Below, in pieces: positions 1 to 6,696 of a stretch of DNA of 7,733 bases; position 1 is the stretch's first letter; every line of letters begins with the position of its first letter. The notes below the pieces were generated by a model, which saw nothing but the letters and a program-made list of their open reading frames with translations, ran no database searches and was not told the DNA's origin. The stretch is taken from contig JAEZIX010000077.1 in NCBI GenBank assembly GCA_023415935.1, positions 1 to 7,733 of the forward strand, written 5' to 3'. Source of the stretch: Cyanobacteria bacterium OH_CDB_20 (GTDB taxonomy: Bacteria > Cyanobacteriota > Vampirovibrionia > Gastranaerophilales > Gastranaerophilaceae). The position numbers and the translations under genes are program-made.

Positions 1-835
1 CATCAATTGCAGTTCTAGCAGAACGAGCAACGATACCGTGAGCGATGATAAGAATTTCAGCATCTTCTGCTTTATATTCTTCATATTCAGCGATTTCTTC
101 AGCCATTTTTTCGTATTCAGCTTTGTATTCATCAAGAACTTCCATAAGTTCTTCTTCCATGTTGAAAGTATTTCTCATGTGAACTGATTTTCTATCAGGA
201 CCAATTTCGCCAGGTCCAAGTAAGAATTTTTCAGTAGGAACCATAGTGATACCGCGAGATGCTGGATCATAAAGAGTAACAGGTTCTCTCATTTTACCTT
301 GATAGCCATCAGCTAAAAGGAATGTAGGGAAACGATATTTCCAAGCAATGTTAAATGCTTTAATCATATAATCAAATAGATCTTGGTGACCTGCAGTTGA
401 ATATACTACTCTGAAACCTTCGCCGTTACCGCCGTAGCAAGTAAGTCTTGTTTCTTGTTGAGCGTATATAACAGTAGCTGTTGATGGGCCGCCACGTTGC
501 ATAACTGCGCAAACGAAAGGTATTCTCATCATCTCAGCCATTGATTGAGCATCTTGCATGATAACGTTACCAGGACCAGCAGTTGCTGTGAATGCTCTTT
601 TACCAGCTAAAATACCACCTAAAGTAGAGAAGCCTGCAGAGATTTCATCTTCTGTTTGTAAGAAACCAGCTTCAGTTTTAGGAAGTAATTTACACCATGT
701 ATGCATAATTTCATTTTGCGGTGTAATCGGATAACCGTACATGAATTCTGCTTCAGCGGCATTTGCAGCGTACGCAAGAACTTCATTTCCGGTTAAAAAC
801 ATTTTTGTGTCTTCTTTAATAAGTTTGTTCACCAT
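1..835 (-). CDS. 2-oxoacid:ferredoxin oxidoreductase, alpha subunit (KorA/VorB type), 3'-partial
   Basis: The frame reads open from an ATG at 835 down to base 1, giving 278 codons with no stop, so the C-terminus lies outside the window. The protein has the family landmarks of the pyrimidine-binding half of a TPP-dependent 2-oxoacid:ferredoxin oxidoreductase: GNE at 16-18, YPITP at 35-39, acidic TEDEISA at 61-67 (the usual place of the glutamate that activates the TPP of the partner subunit), TATAGPG at 83-89 and QRGGPST at 113-119. QRGGPST is closer to KorA/VorB than to pyruvate PorA. From about residue 223 a Glu/Lys-rich helical stretch leads into ILIIAHG (261-267), the start of the third domain. 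Such enzymes oxidatively decarboxylate 2-oxoacids to acyl-CoA and reduce ferredoxin in the cytoplasm. The beta subunit, which binds TPP and an Fe-S cluster, should follow off the left edge. The substrate (2-oxoglutarate or branched-chain) cannot be told from this subunit, so no symbol is given. Codons often end in T (GCT, GGT, GTT), consistent with high expression. Confidence 0.95.
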   Translation of the reverse strand, partial: MVNKLIKEDTKMFLTGNEVLAYAANAAEAEFMYGYPITPQNEIMHTWCKLLPKTEAGFLQTEDEISAGFSTLGGILAGKRAFTATAGPGNVIMQDAQSMAEMMRIPFVCAVMQRGGPSTATVIYAQQETRLTCYGGNGEGFRVVYSTAGHQDLFDYMIKAFNIAWKYRFPTFLLADGYQGKMREPVTLYDPASRGITMVPTEKFLLGPGEIGPDRKSVHMRNTFNMEEELMEVLDEYKAEYEKMAEEIAEYEEYKAEDAEILIIAHGIVARSARTAID

Positions 836-956
836 ATTTTTTCCACCTTCTTTGGTTGTACATGTAAGTCATTACTATAATAATGTACTACAAAAACATA
901 TAAAAAAACACAATAAAAAATTTAAGAGGCAAAGAAATCAGGAAAAAAATCACGTA
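836..956. other. Intergenic region between phosphatase and oxidoreductase genes
   Basis: This 121-base AT-rich stretch holds long A-runs on the plus strand (T-runs on the minus strand), the ribosome binding site at 843-850, and a weak inverted repeat (GTACAT at 858-863 with ATGTAC at 883-888, and inside it CATTA/TAATG). Minus-strand TATAGT-like sequence near 875-882 could be a -10 element for the oxidoreductase, but no convincing -35 accompanies it. No hairpin-plus-U-run terminator for the phosphatase gene is evident. Confidence 0.4.
843..850 (-). promoter_or_regulatory. Shine-Dalgarno site of the oxidoreductase alpha subunit
   Basis: On the minus strand GAAGGTGG lies seven bases before the ATG at 835. 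It fixes the MVNK start over the in-frame ATG at codon 12 (position 802), which has no comparable site. It is one of the clearest ribosome binding sites in the window. Confidence 0.7.
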
Positions 957-1436
957 TTATTTTCTGATAGTGATTCTTTCAAGTTTGCGAACAAATCTTG
1001 TTTGGATATTTTCTGTTTCTCTTGTAATTGAGTCAACGAGAATTGTTTTACAGCCAAGAAGTTTACCTGCCAATATATCGGTTAAAGGTCTATCGCCTAT
1101 CATAACAGCTTCTGAGGGTTTTTTATAAAGTGCCGATAAGTACTGTTCCATTACTTTGGGACTTGGTTTATTTGCATGCCCGATTACATCAAAATCACAA
1201 GATTTTTTAACCTTTTCTATATAGGCTTCATTTTTATTATTACTAATTATCGCCACAACAAAATCATATTGAAGTTTCCCAAGGAGTTTTTTTACTTCCT
1301 CAGGGAAAACACCACTTTTAGAAGGCATCACAGTACTATCTAAGTCAAACATAAGAACATTTATACCTTCTTTTTTTAACCCTTCGAAATCAATATCAAA
1401 TAAAGATACTACGTTATAGTCTGGTTTCAAAATCAT
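957..1436 (-). CDS. yqeG: YqeG-family HAD-IIIA phosphatase
   Basis: This 159-residue protein has all four HAD motifs: nucleophile motif FDLDST at 30-35 (Asp31, Asp33), motif II serine in IISNN at 63-67, motif III lysine in NKPSPK at 89-94 (Lys90), and motif IV GDRPLTD at 114-120 (Asp115, Asp120). Length, the compact capless layout, and the C-terminal ITRET...TRFVRKLER pattern match the YqeG family. In that family motif I is usually DLDNT; here Ser replaces Asn. Related family members in yeast (Gep4) and plants dephosphorylate phosphatidylglycerophosphate, so a role in phosphatidylglycerol synthesis is plausible, but the bacterial role is not settled. No signal peptide or membrane segment is seen, so it is probably cytoplasmic or membrane-associated. 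The ATG overlaps the upstream U32 gene's TGA as ATGA, and an AGGAG sits about 13 bases upstream inside that gene. Both support translational coupling. Stop is TAA. Confidence 0.93.
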   Translation of the reverse strand: MILKPDYNVVSLFDIDFEGLKKEGINVLMFDLDSTVMPSKSGVFPEEVKKLLGKLQYDFVVAIISNNKNEAYIEKVKKSCDFDVIGHANKPSPKVMEQYLSALYKKPSEAVMIGDRPLTDILAGKLLGCKTILVDSITRETENIQTRFVRKLERITIRK

Positions 1437-2671
1437 CTGACGTTTTTAACTCCTATTGTCCTTGCAAGCGCGTATTTGTGGTCTTTTGGCTCGATTGAAA
1501 ATTTTATGTAATCTTCATCATTTGTGTTTGATAAAGGCTTTTCCTCGCCTGTCTTTATATCTCTGATTTCAACTACTTTTGTATGGAATTTTTCTTGAGG
1601 CGTAATAATTTCAACTTCATCACCAAGATTAATTTTATTTTTCGTCTTAACTCTATAAAAATCATCTTTTTTATCTAAGAAAACACACAAGAAATCGGCC
1701 CCTGCAAGACCTTTTGAAATATCGTAGCTATAACCTTCAGGACCTTGTGGTTCAAGAAAAAAGCCTGTTGTATAGCCTCTATTTCCTATTTTTATAATTT
1801 CCTCGTAATTTTTTTCTTCTGACATTTTGCCTGTTTCAAAATATTCATCAATTGCATCTCGATAGGCTTTTGCAACAGCAGAAACATAATAAAGGCTTTT
1901 TGTTCTTCCTTCGATTTTGAAAGAATCAACGCCTGCGTCAATCAATTGCGGAAGGTAGTTTATTAAAGCCAAATCCTTAGGACTCAAAATATGAGTACCT
2001 CTTTCGTTTTCGTTTATCTCAAAATATTCACCCGGACGGGTTTCTTCTAAAAGTTTATAACTCCATCTGCAAGGTTGAGCGCAACCTCCATGGTTTGCTT
2101 TGCGTTCTCCGCCAGTCATGTAGTCTGATATCATACATCTTCCTGAAAAAGAAACACATTGTGCGCCGTGAACAAAAACTTCAAGCTCCATATCAGGCAC
2201 TTTTTTCTTTATTTCAGCAATTTCTTTTATGGAAAGTTCTCTTGCAAGTATCGCACGAGTAGCACCTAAATCTTGCCAGAATTTTACTGTTTCATAATTT
2301 AAAATATTTGTTTGGGTGCTTACGTGGATTTCAGCCTCAGGGATATATTTTCTGACAACATTAAAAATCCCGAAATCAGATAATATAATTGCATCAGCAC
2401 CTGAATCTTTTATAACATCAATATGCTTGATTAAATGTTCAATATCATTGTTAAACGCAAAAATATTGAGAGTTAAATACGCTTTTTTCCCGAAAGAATG
2501 GGCTAGCGCAATACAATCTTTAAGGTTTTCAGCAGTAATAAGCTCACCTTTTCTCATCGAACGCAAACTAAAATCAACCATTCCGAGATAAACAGCATCC
2601 GCTCCATAATTAACAGCATATTCAAGTTTTTCTTTGCTACCCGCGGGAAGCAGAAGTTCAGGTTTTTTCAT
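1433..2671 (-). CDS. trhP: U32-family protein, TrhP-like (tRNA U34 5-hydroxylation)
   Basis: This 412-residue protein starts with the canonical ELLLPAG of U32 proteins and carries the U32 signature as EVFVHGAQC...GRC at 164-179. Cysteines 172, 179, 197 and 201, in the contexts HGAQC, SGRC and GGCAQPCR, match the conserved Fe-S-binding cysteines of this family. FKIEGR at 251-256 and NRGYTTGFF at 297-305 are further family hallmarks. A C-terminal beta domain (about 320-400) resembles the extra domain of YegQ/YrrO. That domain and the length separate it from the shorter UbiU/UbiV proteins and from the longer RlhA. TrhP proteins take part in prephenate-dependent 5-hydroxyuridine formation at the tRNA wobble position; older annotation as a collagenase-like peptidase is probably misleading. 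No good ribosome binding site precedes the ATG, but MKKPELLLPAG is the expected N-terminus. The gene is first of a two-gene unit with the HAD phosphatase and begins shortly after a terminator-like hairpin. The exact U32 subgroup is the least certain part of the call. Confidence 0.93.
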   Translation of the reverse strand: MKKPELLLPAGSKEKLEYAVNYGADAVYLGMVDFSLRSMRKGELITAENLKDCIALAHSFGKKAYLTLNIFAFNNDIEHLIKHIDVIKDSGADAIILSDFGIFNVVRKYIPEAEIHVSTQTNILNYETVKFWQDLGATRAILARELSIKEIAEIKKKVPDMELEVFVHGAQCVSFSGRCMISDYMTGGERKANHGGCAQPCRWSYKLLEETRPGEYFEINENERGTHILSPKDLALINYLPQLIDAGVDSFKIEGRTKSLYYVSAVAKAYRDAIDEYFETGKMSEEKNYEEIIKIGNRGYTTGFFLEPQGPEGYSYDISKGLAGADFLCVFLDKKDDFYRVKTKNKINLGDEVEIITPQEKFHTKVVEIRDIKTGEEKPLSNTNDEDYIKFSIEPKDHKYALARTIGVKNVR

Positions 2672-2687
2672 ATCAACATTTTACTAC

Positions 2688-2717
2688 AAAAAGAGGCAAA
2701 TTGCCTTGCCTCTTTTG
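2688..2717 (-). terminator. Rho-independent terminator after the repeat-protein gene
   Basis: Positions 2689-2699 pair with 2706-2716 in an 11-bp perfect stem (core GAGGCAA/TTGCCTC extended by four A-T pairs) around a six-base loop. On the minus strand the stem ends in a run of five T, 32 bases past the stop of the repeat-protein gene. Because the A-T arms are symmetrical it could also act on the plus strand, though no plus-strand gene arrives here. Its base is only 17 bases from the U32 start codon. Confidence 0.75.
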
Positions 2718-2748
2718 TAATTAATTTAATTTTAAGTTCTTATTGGGT

Positions 2749-5700
2749 TTAAAAGAATTCGTTCATCTGCTCCATTGCAGAGGCAACTCTTTCATCAAAG
2801 TCTTTGTCGTACTCTTCTGTACCGATTTCATTTGAGTTTCTAAACGCACCTACTTTATTGACCCAGAAAAATAACTCTTCTAACGTCATCTTAGCAGTGC
2901 CTTTGTCTTTATCTGTATCAGTTAAGCTATAAGTTTTAGACAACTTGTCTTTTAATGCAGGGTCTGATTTGCATTTTTCGTAAAGTTCTAAGAATTCATT
3001 CTTCTTTTCTATGAGCTTGTTGTATTCTTCAAGTGCTGATTTTAGCTCATCAGGTGTAGCTGTATCTATATCTAAATTGCTTTTTTCAAGGTATTTTATA
3101 AATGTATCGCCTTGTTTATCTTCTGAGCCAAATTTTCTTAAATCGCTTTTGGTATAATCGTCCACGATTTTGGTGTACTCTGAATCAACCATTGTACTCA
3201 TCTGGTCTACAGCAGACCCAACTCTTTCATCAAAGTCCTTGTCATAGGCTTCAGTACCCATTTCCCATGATGTTCTGAATGCGCCTACATTATTGACCCA
3301 GTAATATAACTGTTCTAATGTCATTTCAGCAGTGCCGCCACTTTCATCAGAGTCGGTTAAGTTATATTTTTTTGCTAGTTTTTCTTTTAATACAGGATCT
3401 GACTTGCATTTTTCATATAGGTCAAAGAATTCGTTTTTCTTTTCTATTAGGTCATTATATTCTTCTACAGCGGCTTTTAGCTCTTCTGGTGTCGCCTTAT
3501 CTATATCCAAATTCTTTTTATCAAGGTATTTTGCAAATGAATCGCCTTGTTTATCTTCTGAACCAAGCTTTCTTAAGTCGCTCTTGCTGTAATCACCTGC
3601 TATTTTGTCAAATTCTGACTTAGCCATAGTATTCATCTGGTCTAATGCAGATGCTACTCTTTCATCGAAGTCTTTGTCGTATTCTTTTGTACCGATTTCA
3701 TTTGAGGTTCTAAATGCGCCTACTTTATTGACCCAAAAGTGTAGCTCATCTAAGGTCATCTTAGCAGTACCATGGTCTTCATCTGAATCGGTTAAATCAT
3801 ATTGCTTCAACAACTTTTCTTTTAATACAGGATCTGATTTGCACTTTTCATAAAGCTCTAAGAACTCATTTTTCTTTTCTATTAGACCGTTGTATTCATT
3901 CAAGGCTGCATCAAGCTCTTCTGTTGTTGCGGTATTTACATCTAAATTCTTTTTATCAAGGTATTTTGCAAATGTATCGCCTTGTTTGTCATCTGAACCA
4001 AGAGCAAGTAGCTCATCTTTTGTGTAAGAAGTTGATGAAACTGAGCTTCCGCTTCCTGAAGAATCAGAATCTGGGATGGAACTAGACCCATCGCTTTCCG
4101 AAGAATCTGAATCTGGTGCTGCGCCAACACCCTCATTTCCGTTACCGTTTGAAGGAGTATCTTGTACATTACCATCAAAATCTGTGGTTACAGCACTTTT
4201 TATGGTTCCATCTTCATTATATTCTGTTGTGGTTATTGTTCCAGCCGTATAATCTTTTGCAATATACTTTTTAACAACACCATTATCAGGATTTGCAATT
4301 GGATCATCAAAACATTCAAGAGTATCTTCGTATGAAATGTTTCCATTTGCATCAGCATATGTCATTACTACCGTATTAGCAGGACTTGGCTGATATTGGG
4401 TTTCAACATTATATGTTTGACCATTATACTCAGTGGTTGAATAAACTGATTTACCTGTAACGGTTGTTCCATCTGCTGCATATGATGTTGTAGATTCAAG
4501 TTTAGACTTTTGAGCATCTGAGTATTGCTCAACAACTACAGAATCCAAAACTCTTTTGCCTTCATACATTGAGTATTTTTGAATTGTGTTGCTGAAAGTC
4601 TTATGGTCAAAACTAGATTCTTCTGAGAGATTACCATTTTCATCATATGAATAAGCACACGATTGAGTTATTGCGCCGCTTGCATCATAACTTTCTGATG
4701 CAACTTTGATACCATCAATTGTTGTAACAGAAGAAACAGGGGTTGTACCGTCTGCCGCATATTGAGTTTCTTTTACTTCATAACCATTATATTCCCAGGT
4801 TTTCTTACCTGTCATTGTTGTACCGTCTGAGCCATAAGTGGTTTCTGACTGCAACAATGTTTTATTAATATCTGAATATTTTTGAACAACAATTGAGTCT
4901 AAGACTCTTTCTCCTGTTTCGTAAGAATATTTTTGTTGCTTATTTGTATATGTTTTGCAGTCAAAAATATTAAATTCTGTCAGGTTATTACTTTCGTCAT
5001 ATGTATAATTGTATAAAGTCGAAAGTACTCCATCTACATAATCTTCTTGAGAAACTTTTAGTCCATTAACTGTTGTTGAAGATGAAACAGGGGTTGTTCC
5101 GTCTGCAGCATATTGAGTTTGAACTGCTGAACCGTCTTCATTATAAACCCAATCAGATTGTCCTACAACTGTTTTAGCGTCTTTTCCATATGTTACAGAA
5201 TGCAGCATTTGACCGGCATCGTTATACTCAATGTCTTTTTCAATCGTCTGAGATGAAACGCTATAAGAACCATCATCATTTTTTGAATAGCTAAAATGTA
5301 TTATTGCATCAGGTCTATCAGGAGTTTCCGATGTCAAATCATATTTGTACTGCTCGGTAACATTGCCATTTTCATCTCTTACGTAATCGTATTTAGATTC
5401 CGGAACGTTATCTTTAGAATAGAATACAACACTCTTTGTCTTACCGTCAGAACCGACTAAGGTTTCTTTTATAGTACCGTCTTCATTTGTTTCTCTTTTT
5501 ATAGCGTCGCCTTCTTGATACTGATCTTTATAAAGCCCGACTTGAGAATTAAGCTGATCAAGTTCTTTCTGAGCAGTTTTAAGCTCCTGACTTTGCAAAT
5601 ATGCTGTCGTTTCAGGAAGGTTAAGTTCAAGTCCGACTGTAATTGTTTTTCTTGCATCGAGTCTTTCTTGTCTTGATAAGCCTGAATCAGCAGTAGGGAA

Positions 5701-6471
5701 TGTCTCAGGATTTGCATCCATAAATGCTGTTAACAAGGCGCTTTTTTGCTCCTTATTCATTGAGTTGTAGCCGTAAATCGTATTTAAAATACCATATACA
5801 GAGTTTCCACCTGAATCTCTTACAGCTTTAACGGATTTATTTCCGTCTTCATCAGTTATTATAGGAAGCAACTCAGAATTTTCATTGATTGTAAGAGGTG
5901 TCAACTCATCTGCTTTTGCAATTTCAGCAGTTAAATCATTAACCCTTGTCTGAGCATCTTCTAGCTGTTTTATAATATCTGTTCCTGGGACTTCTTCTTG
6001 CGCAGAAGCTGGAGGGTTTGAAGAAGTTTCTGAACCGTCAAAAGTAACTTCTTGCACAGCCTTATCAACGTGGAAACCTGTTAGGTCAACATCAAATGCA
6101 AGAGCCATGTAATTAGTAAAGTCTTCAACGCCTCGTTTAAACCACTCTTCTTGAGTTTCAGTATCAGCGTCTGTTCTTTGGTCAAAATAGCCCCATTCGG
6201 TGAACATTTCCTTCATTTCTGCAGCAGTAAAAATACTGTCATCTCCTGCAAATTTCTTTGCGTCAGCAAGAATTTGAGCAGATTCATCCTTATCTATACT
6301 CCATTTCCCGTTTTCTTTAGCAACATTAAGAAATACATTTTTTCTCAATGCTTCTTCATTTTTCTGAGCATAGTCTTCCTCAGAAACAATAAGTTTTTTA
6401 CTCTTATTTACTCCGGGTTTGTTCTGATACTTAAGGTTTATTTTACTTAAATCAATACTGTTTTCCGCCAT
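2749..6471 (-). CDS. Large modular repeat protein: LysM-like, RHS/YD-like and helical tandem repeats
   Basis: I do not recognise a named gene. The start chosen is the ATG at 6471 (MAENSIDLSK, 1240 residues), preceded by AAAGGGAA; an in-frame GTG at 6495 would add eight residues but lacks a spaced ribosome binding site. Modules: an acidic, helical N-terminal region (about 30-145); a Pro/Ser linker (145-165); a short helical stretch; a degenerate LysM-like segment (about 216-286, with SVYGIL, DANPE and GLELNLPE); a coiled coil (about 290-320); beta-rich RHS/YD-like repeats with YDENGN, YNEDG and AADGT motifs (about 325-770), including two 118-residue units; a Ser/Asp/Gly linker (about 771-815, PDSDSS twice); and three helical repeats (816-960, 961-1105, 1106-1240). 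There is no signal peptide, membrane segment, sorting motif or catalytic motif that I can identify. Composition is acidic and Asp/Ser/Thr-rich, as in surface or secreted scaffolds. The gene is single, with its own terminator, and diverges from an XRE regulator. Function is unknown; adhesion, structural or ion-binding roles are possible inferences. Confidence 0.93.
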   Translation of the reverse strand: MAENSIDLSKINLKYQNKPGVNKSKKLIVSEEDYAQKNEEALRKNVFLNVAKENGKWSIDKDESAQILADAKKFAGDDSIFTAAEMKEMFTEWGYFDQRTDADTETQEEWFKRGVEDFTNYMALAFDVDLTGFHVDKAVQEVTFDGSETSSNPPASAQEEVPGTDIIKQLEDAQTRVNDLTAEIAKADELTPLTINENSELLPIITDEDGNKSVKAVRDSGGNSVYGILNTIYGYNSMNKEQKSALLTAFMDANPETFPTADSGLSRQERLDARKTITVGLELNLPETTAYLQSQELKTAQKELDQLNSQVGLYKDQYQEGDAIKRETNEDGTIKETLVGSDGKTKSVVFYSKDNVPESKYDYVRDENGNVTEQYKYDLTSETPDRPDAIIHFSYSKNDDGSYSVSSQTIEKDIEYNDAGQMLHSVTYGKDAKTVVGQSDWVYNEDGSAVQTQYAADGTTPVSSSTTVNGLKVSQEDYVDGVLSTLYNYTYDESNNLTEFNIFDCKTYTNKQQKYSYETGERVLDSIVVQKYSDINKTLLQSETTYGSDGTTMTGKKTWEYNGYEVKETQYAADGTTPVSSVTTIDGIKVASESYDASGAITQSCAYSYDENGNLSEESSFDHKTFSNTIQKYSMYEGKRVLDSVVVEQYSDAQKSKLESTTSYAADGTTVTGKSVYSTTEYNGQTYNVETQYQPSPANTVVMTYADANGNISYEDTLECFDDPIANPDNGVVKKYIAKDYTAGTITTTEYNEDGTIKSAVTTDFDGNVQDTPSNGNGNEGVGAAPDSDSSESDGSSSIPDSDSSGSGSSVSSTSYTKDELLALGSDDKQGDTFAKYLDKKNLDVNTATTEELDAALNEYNGLIEKKNEFLELYEKCKSDPVLKEKLLKQYDLTDSDEDHGTAKMTLDELHFWVNKVGAFRTSNEIGTKEYDKDFDERVASALDQMNTMAKSEFDKIAGDYSKSDLRKLGSEDKQGDSFAKYLDKKNLDIDKATPEELKAAVEEYNDLIEKKNEFFDLYEKCKSDPVLKEKLAKKYNLTDSDESGGTAEMTLEQLYYWVNNVGAFRTSWEMGTEAYDKDFDERVGSAVDQMSTMVDSEYTKIVDDYTKSDLRKFGSEDKQGDTFIKYLEKSNLDIDTATPDELKSALEEYNKLIEKKNEFLELYEKCKSDPALKDKLSKTYSLTDTDKDKGTAKMTLEELFFWVNKVGAFRNSNEIGTEEYDKDFDERVASAMEQMNEFF
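2752..4026 (-). repeat. Three in-frame tandem repeats, 435-bp period (145 aa)
   Basis: Units lie at 4026-3592, 3591-3157 and 3156-2752; the last stops 10 residues short at the end of the gene. The DNA landmark ATCGCCTTGTTT (plus strand) recurs at 3106, 3541 and 3976, exactly 435 bases apart, so there are no indels between units. Each unit starts Y-[ST]-K-x-[ED]-L and contains DKQGD, LIEKKNEF, YEKCKSDP, an acidic loop before GTA-[KE]-MTL, VGAFR and YDKDFDERV. By eye the first two units share about 70% of residues. Confidence 0.95.
4486..5193 (-). repeat. Two 118-aa RHS/YD-like tandem units (354 bp), diverged third follows
   Basis: Residues 427-544 and 545-662 of the large protein align along their length: both start TYG, have TQYAADGTTPVSS, then S-Y-D-E-x-N-L, then K-Y-S, then RVLDS-[IV]-VV and QYSD/KYSD. 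The block GAAACAGGGGTTGT (one base varies after it) recurs on the plus strand at 4733 and 5084. A third, diverged unit begins at residue 663 (SYAADGTTVTGK) and fades by about residue 765. Within each unit shorter YD-like motifs suggest a beta-strand repeat fold. Confidence 0.85.
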
Positions 6472-6554
6472 ACAATTTCCCTTTTTGTTGATCACCCTGT
6501 CGGTGGCTATAAATTAAACTTTGCCAAAACGAGCAAATTCATGCTTTGAGTAGA

Positions 6555-6564
6555 GTATCGATAC
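6555..6564. promoter_or_regulatory. 10-bp palindrome in divergent intergenic region (operator candidate)
   Basis: GTATCGATAC is a perfect palindrome between the divergent repeat-protein and XRE genes. XRE regulators often bind dyads near their own promoter, so it is a candidate operator. This is inference; no second copy was noticed in the window. Confidence 0.3.
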
Positions 6565-6584
6565 ATTTTGAAAAAAACTTTATA

Positions 6585-6614
6585 GTAAAAGAGGCATGTT
6601 GAAACATGTTTTAC
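6585..6614. promoter_or_regulatory. Bulged hairpin or double dyad in divergent intergenic region
   Basis: CATGT (6595-6599) pairs with ACATG (6604-6608) around loop TGAA. Outside it, GTAAAA (6585-6590) pairs with TTTTAC (6609-6614), leaving GAGG (6591-6594) bulged. AACATGTT at 6603-6610 is also a palindrome by itself. A minus-strand -10-like TATAAA (6584-6579) adjoins it and might serve the repeat-protein gene, leaving a leader of about 100 bases. The structure could be a regulator binding site or part of a leader RNA. Confidence 0.35.
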
Positions 6615-6654
6615 ATAACTTTACATTAAAAACCTAAAACCCTTTAATATACAA

Positions 6655-6660
6655 TATAAT
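6655..6660 (+). promoter_or_regulatory. Candidate -10 element for the XRE-cobO unit
   Basis: TATAAT matches the sigma-70 -10 consensus and lies 36 bases before the ATG at 6697, leaving room for a short leader and the AAGGTAG ribosome binding site at 6687-6693. No good -35 hexamer lies 16-18 bases upstream, so the promoter may need an activator or the match may be chance in AT-rich DNA. Confidence 0.4.
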
Positions 6661-6696
6661 TTAAATGAATAACAAAATCGTTAAATAAGGTAGTTT

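Noticed and set aside
858..888. Inverted repeat GTACAT/ATGTAC as a terminator or riboswitch
   Set aside because: The stem is short and AT-rich with a 19-base loop and competing inner pairing; no U-run follows in the right place and no riboswitch core is recognisable.
741..1031. Plus-strand 96-codon open frame
   Set aside because: It lies antisense to the oxidoreductase N-terminus and the phosphatase C-terminus and has no recognisable domain or ribosome binding site; both minus-strand genes are secure.
3318..3853. Several plus-strand open frames opposite the C-terminal repeats
   Set aside because: They are antisense shadows whose spacing follows the 435-base repeat of the real gene; they have no independent start signals.
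2752..4026. CRISPR array or minisatellite
   Set aside because: The 435-base units are in-frame coding sequence with protein-level conservation and no short repeat-spacer pattern.
5499..5717. Minus-strand open frame in a second frame of the repeat-protein gene
   Set aside because: It is fully inside the large gene and has no family features.
924..6596. AAGAGGCA found in three intergenic regions (924, 2691, 6589) as a dispersed repeat
   Set aside because: Only eight to ten bases are shared, the contexts differ (orphan, terminator stem, bulged hairpin), and chance in AT-rich spacers is a sufficient explanation.
6472..6696. Cobalamin riboswitch upstream of the adenosyltransferase operon
   Set aside because: The region is too short and AT-rich, and I see no B12-box-like conserved sequence.
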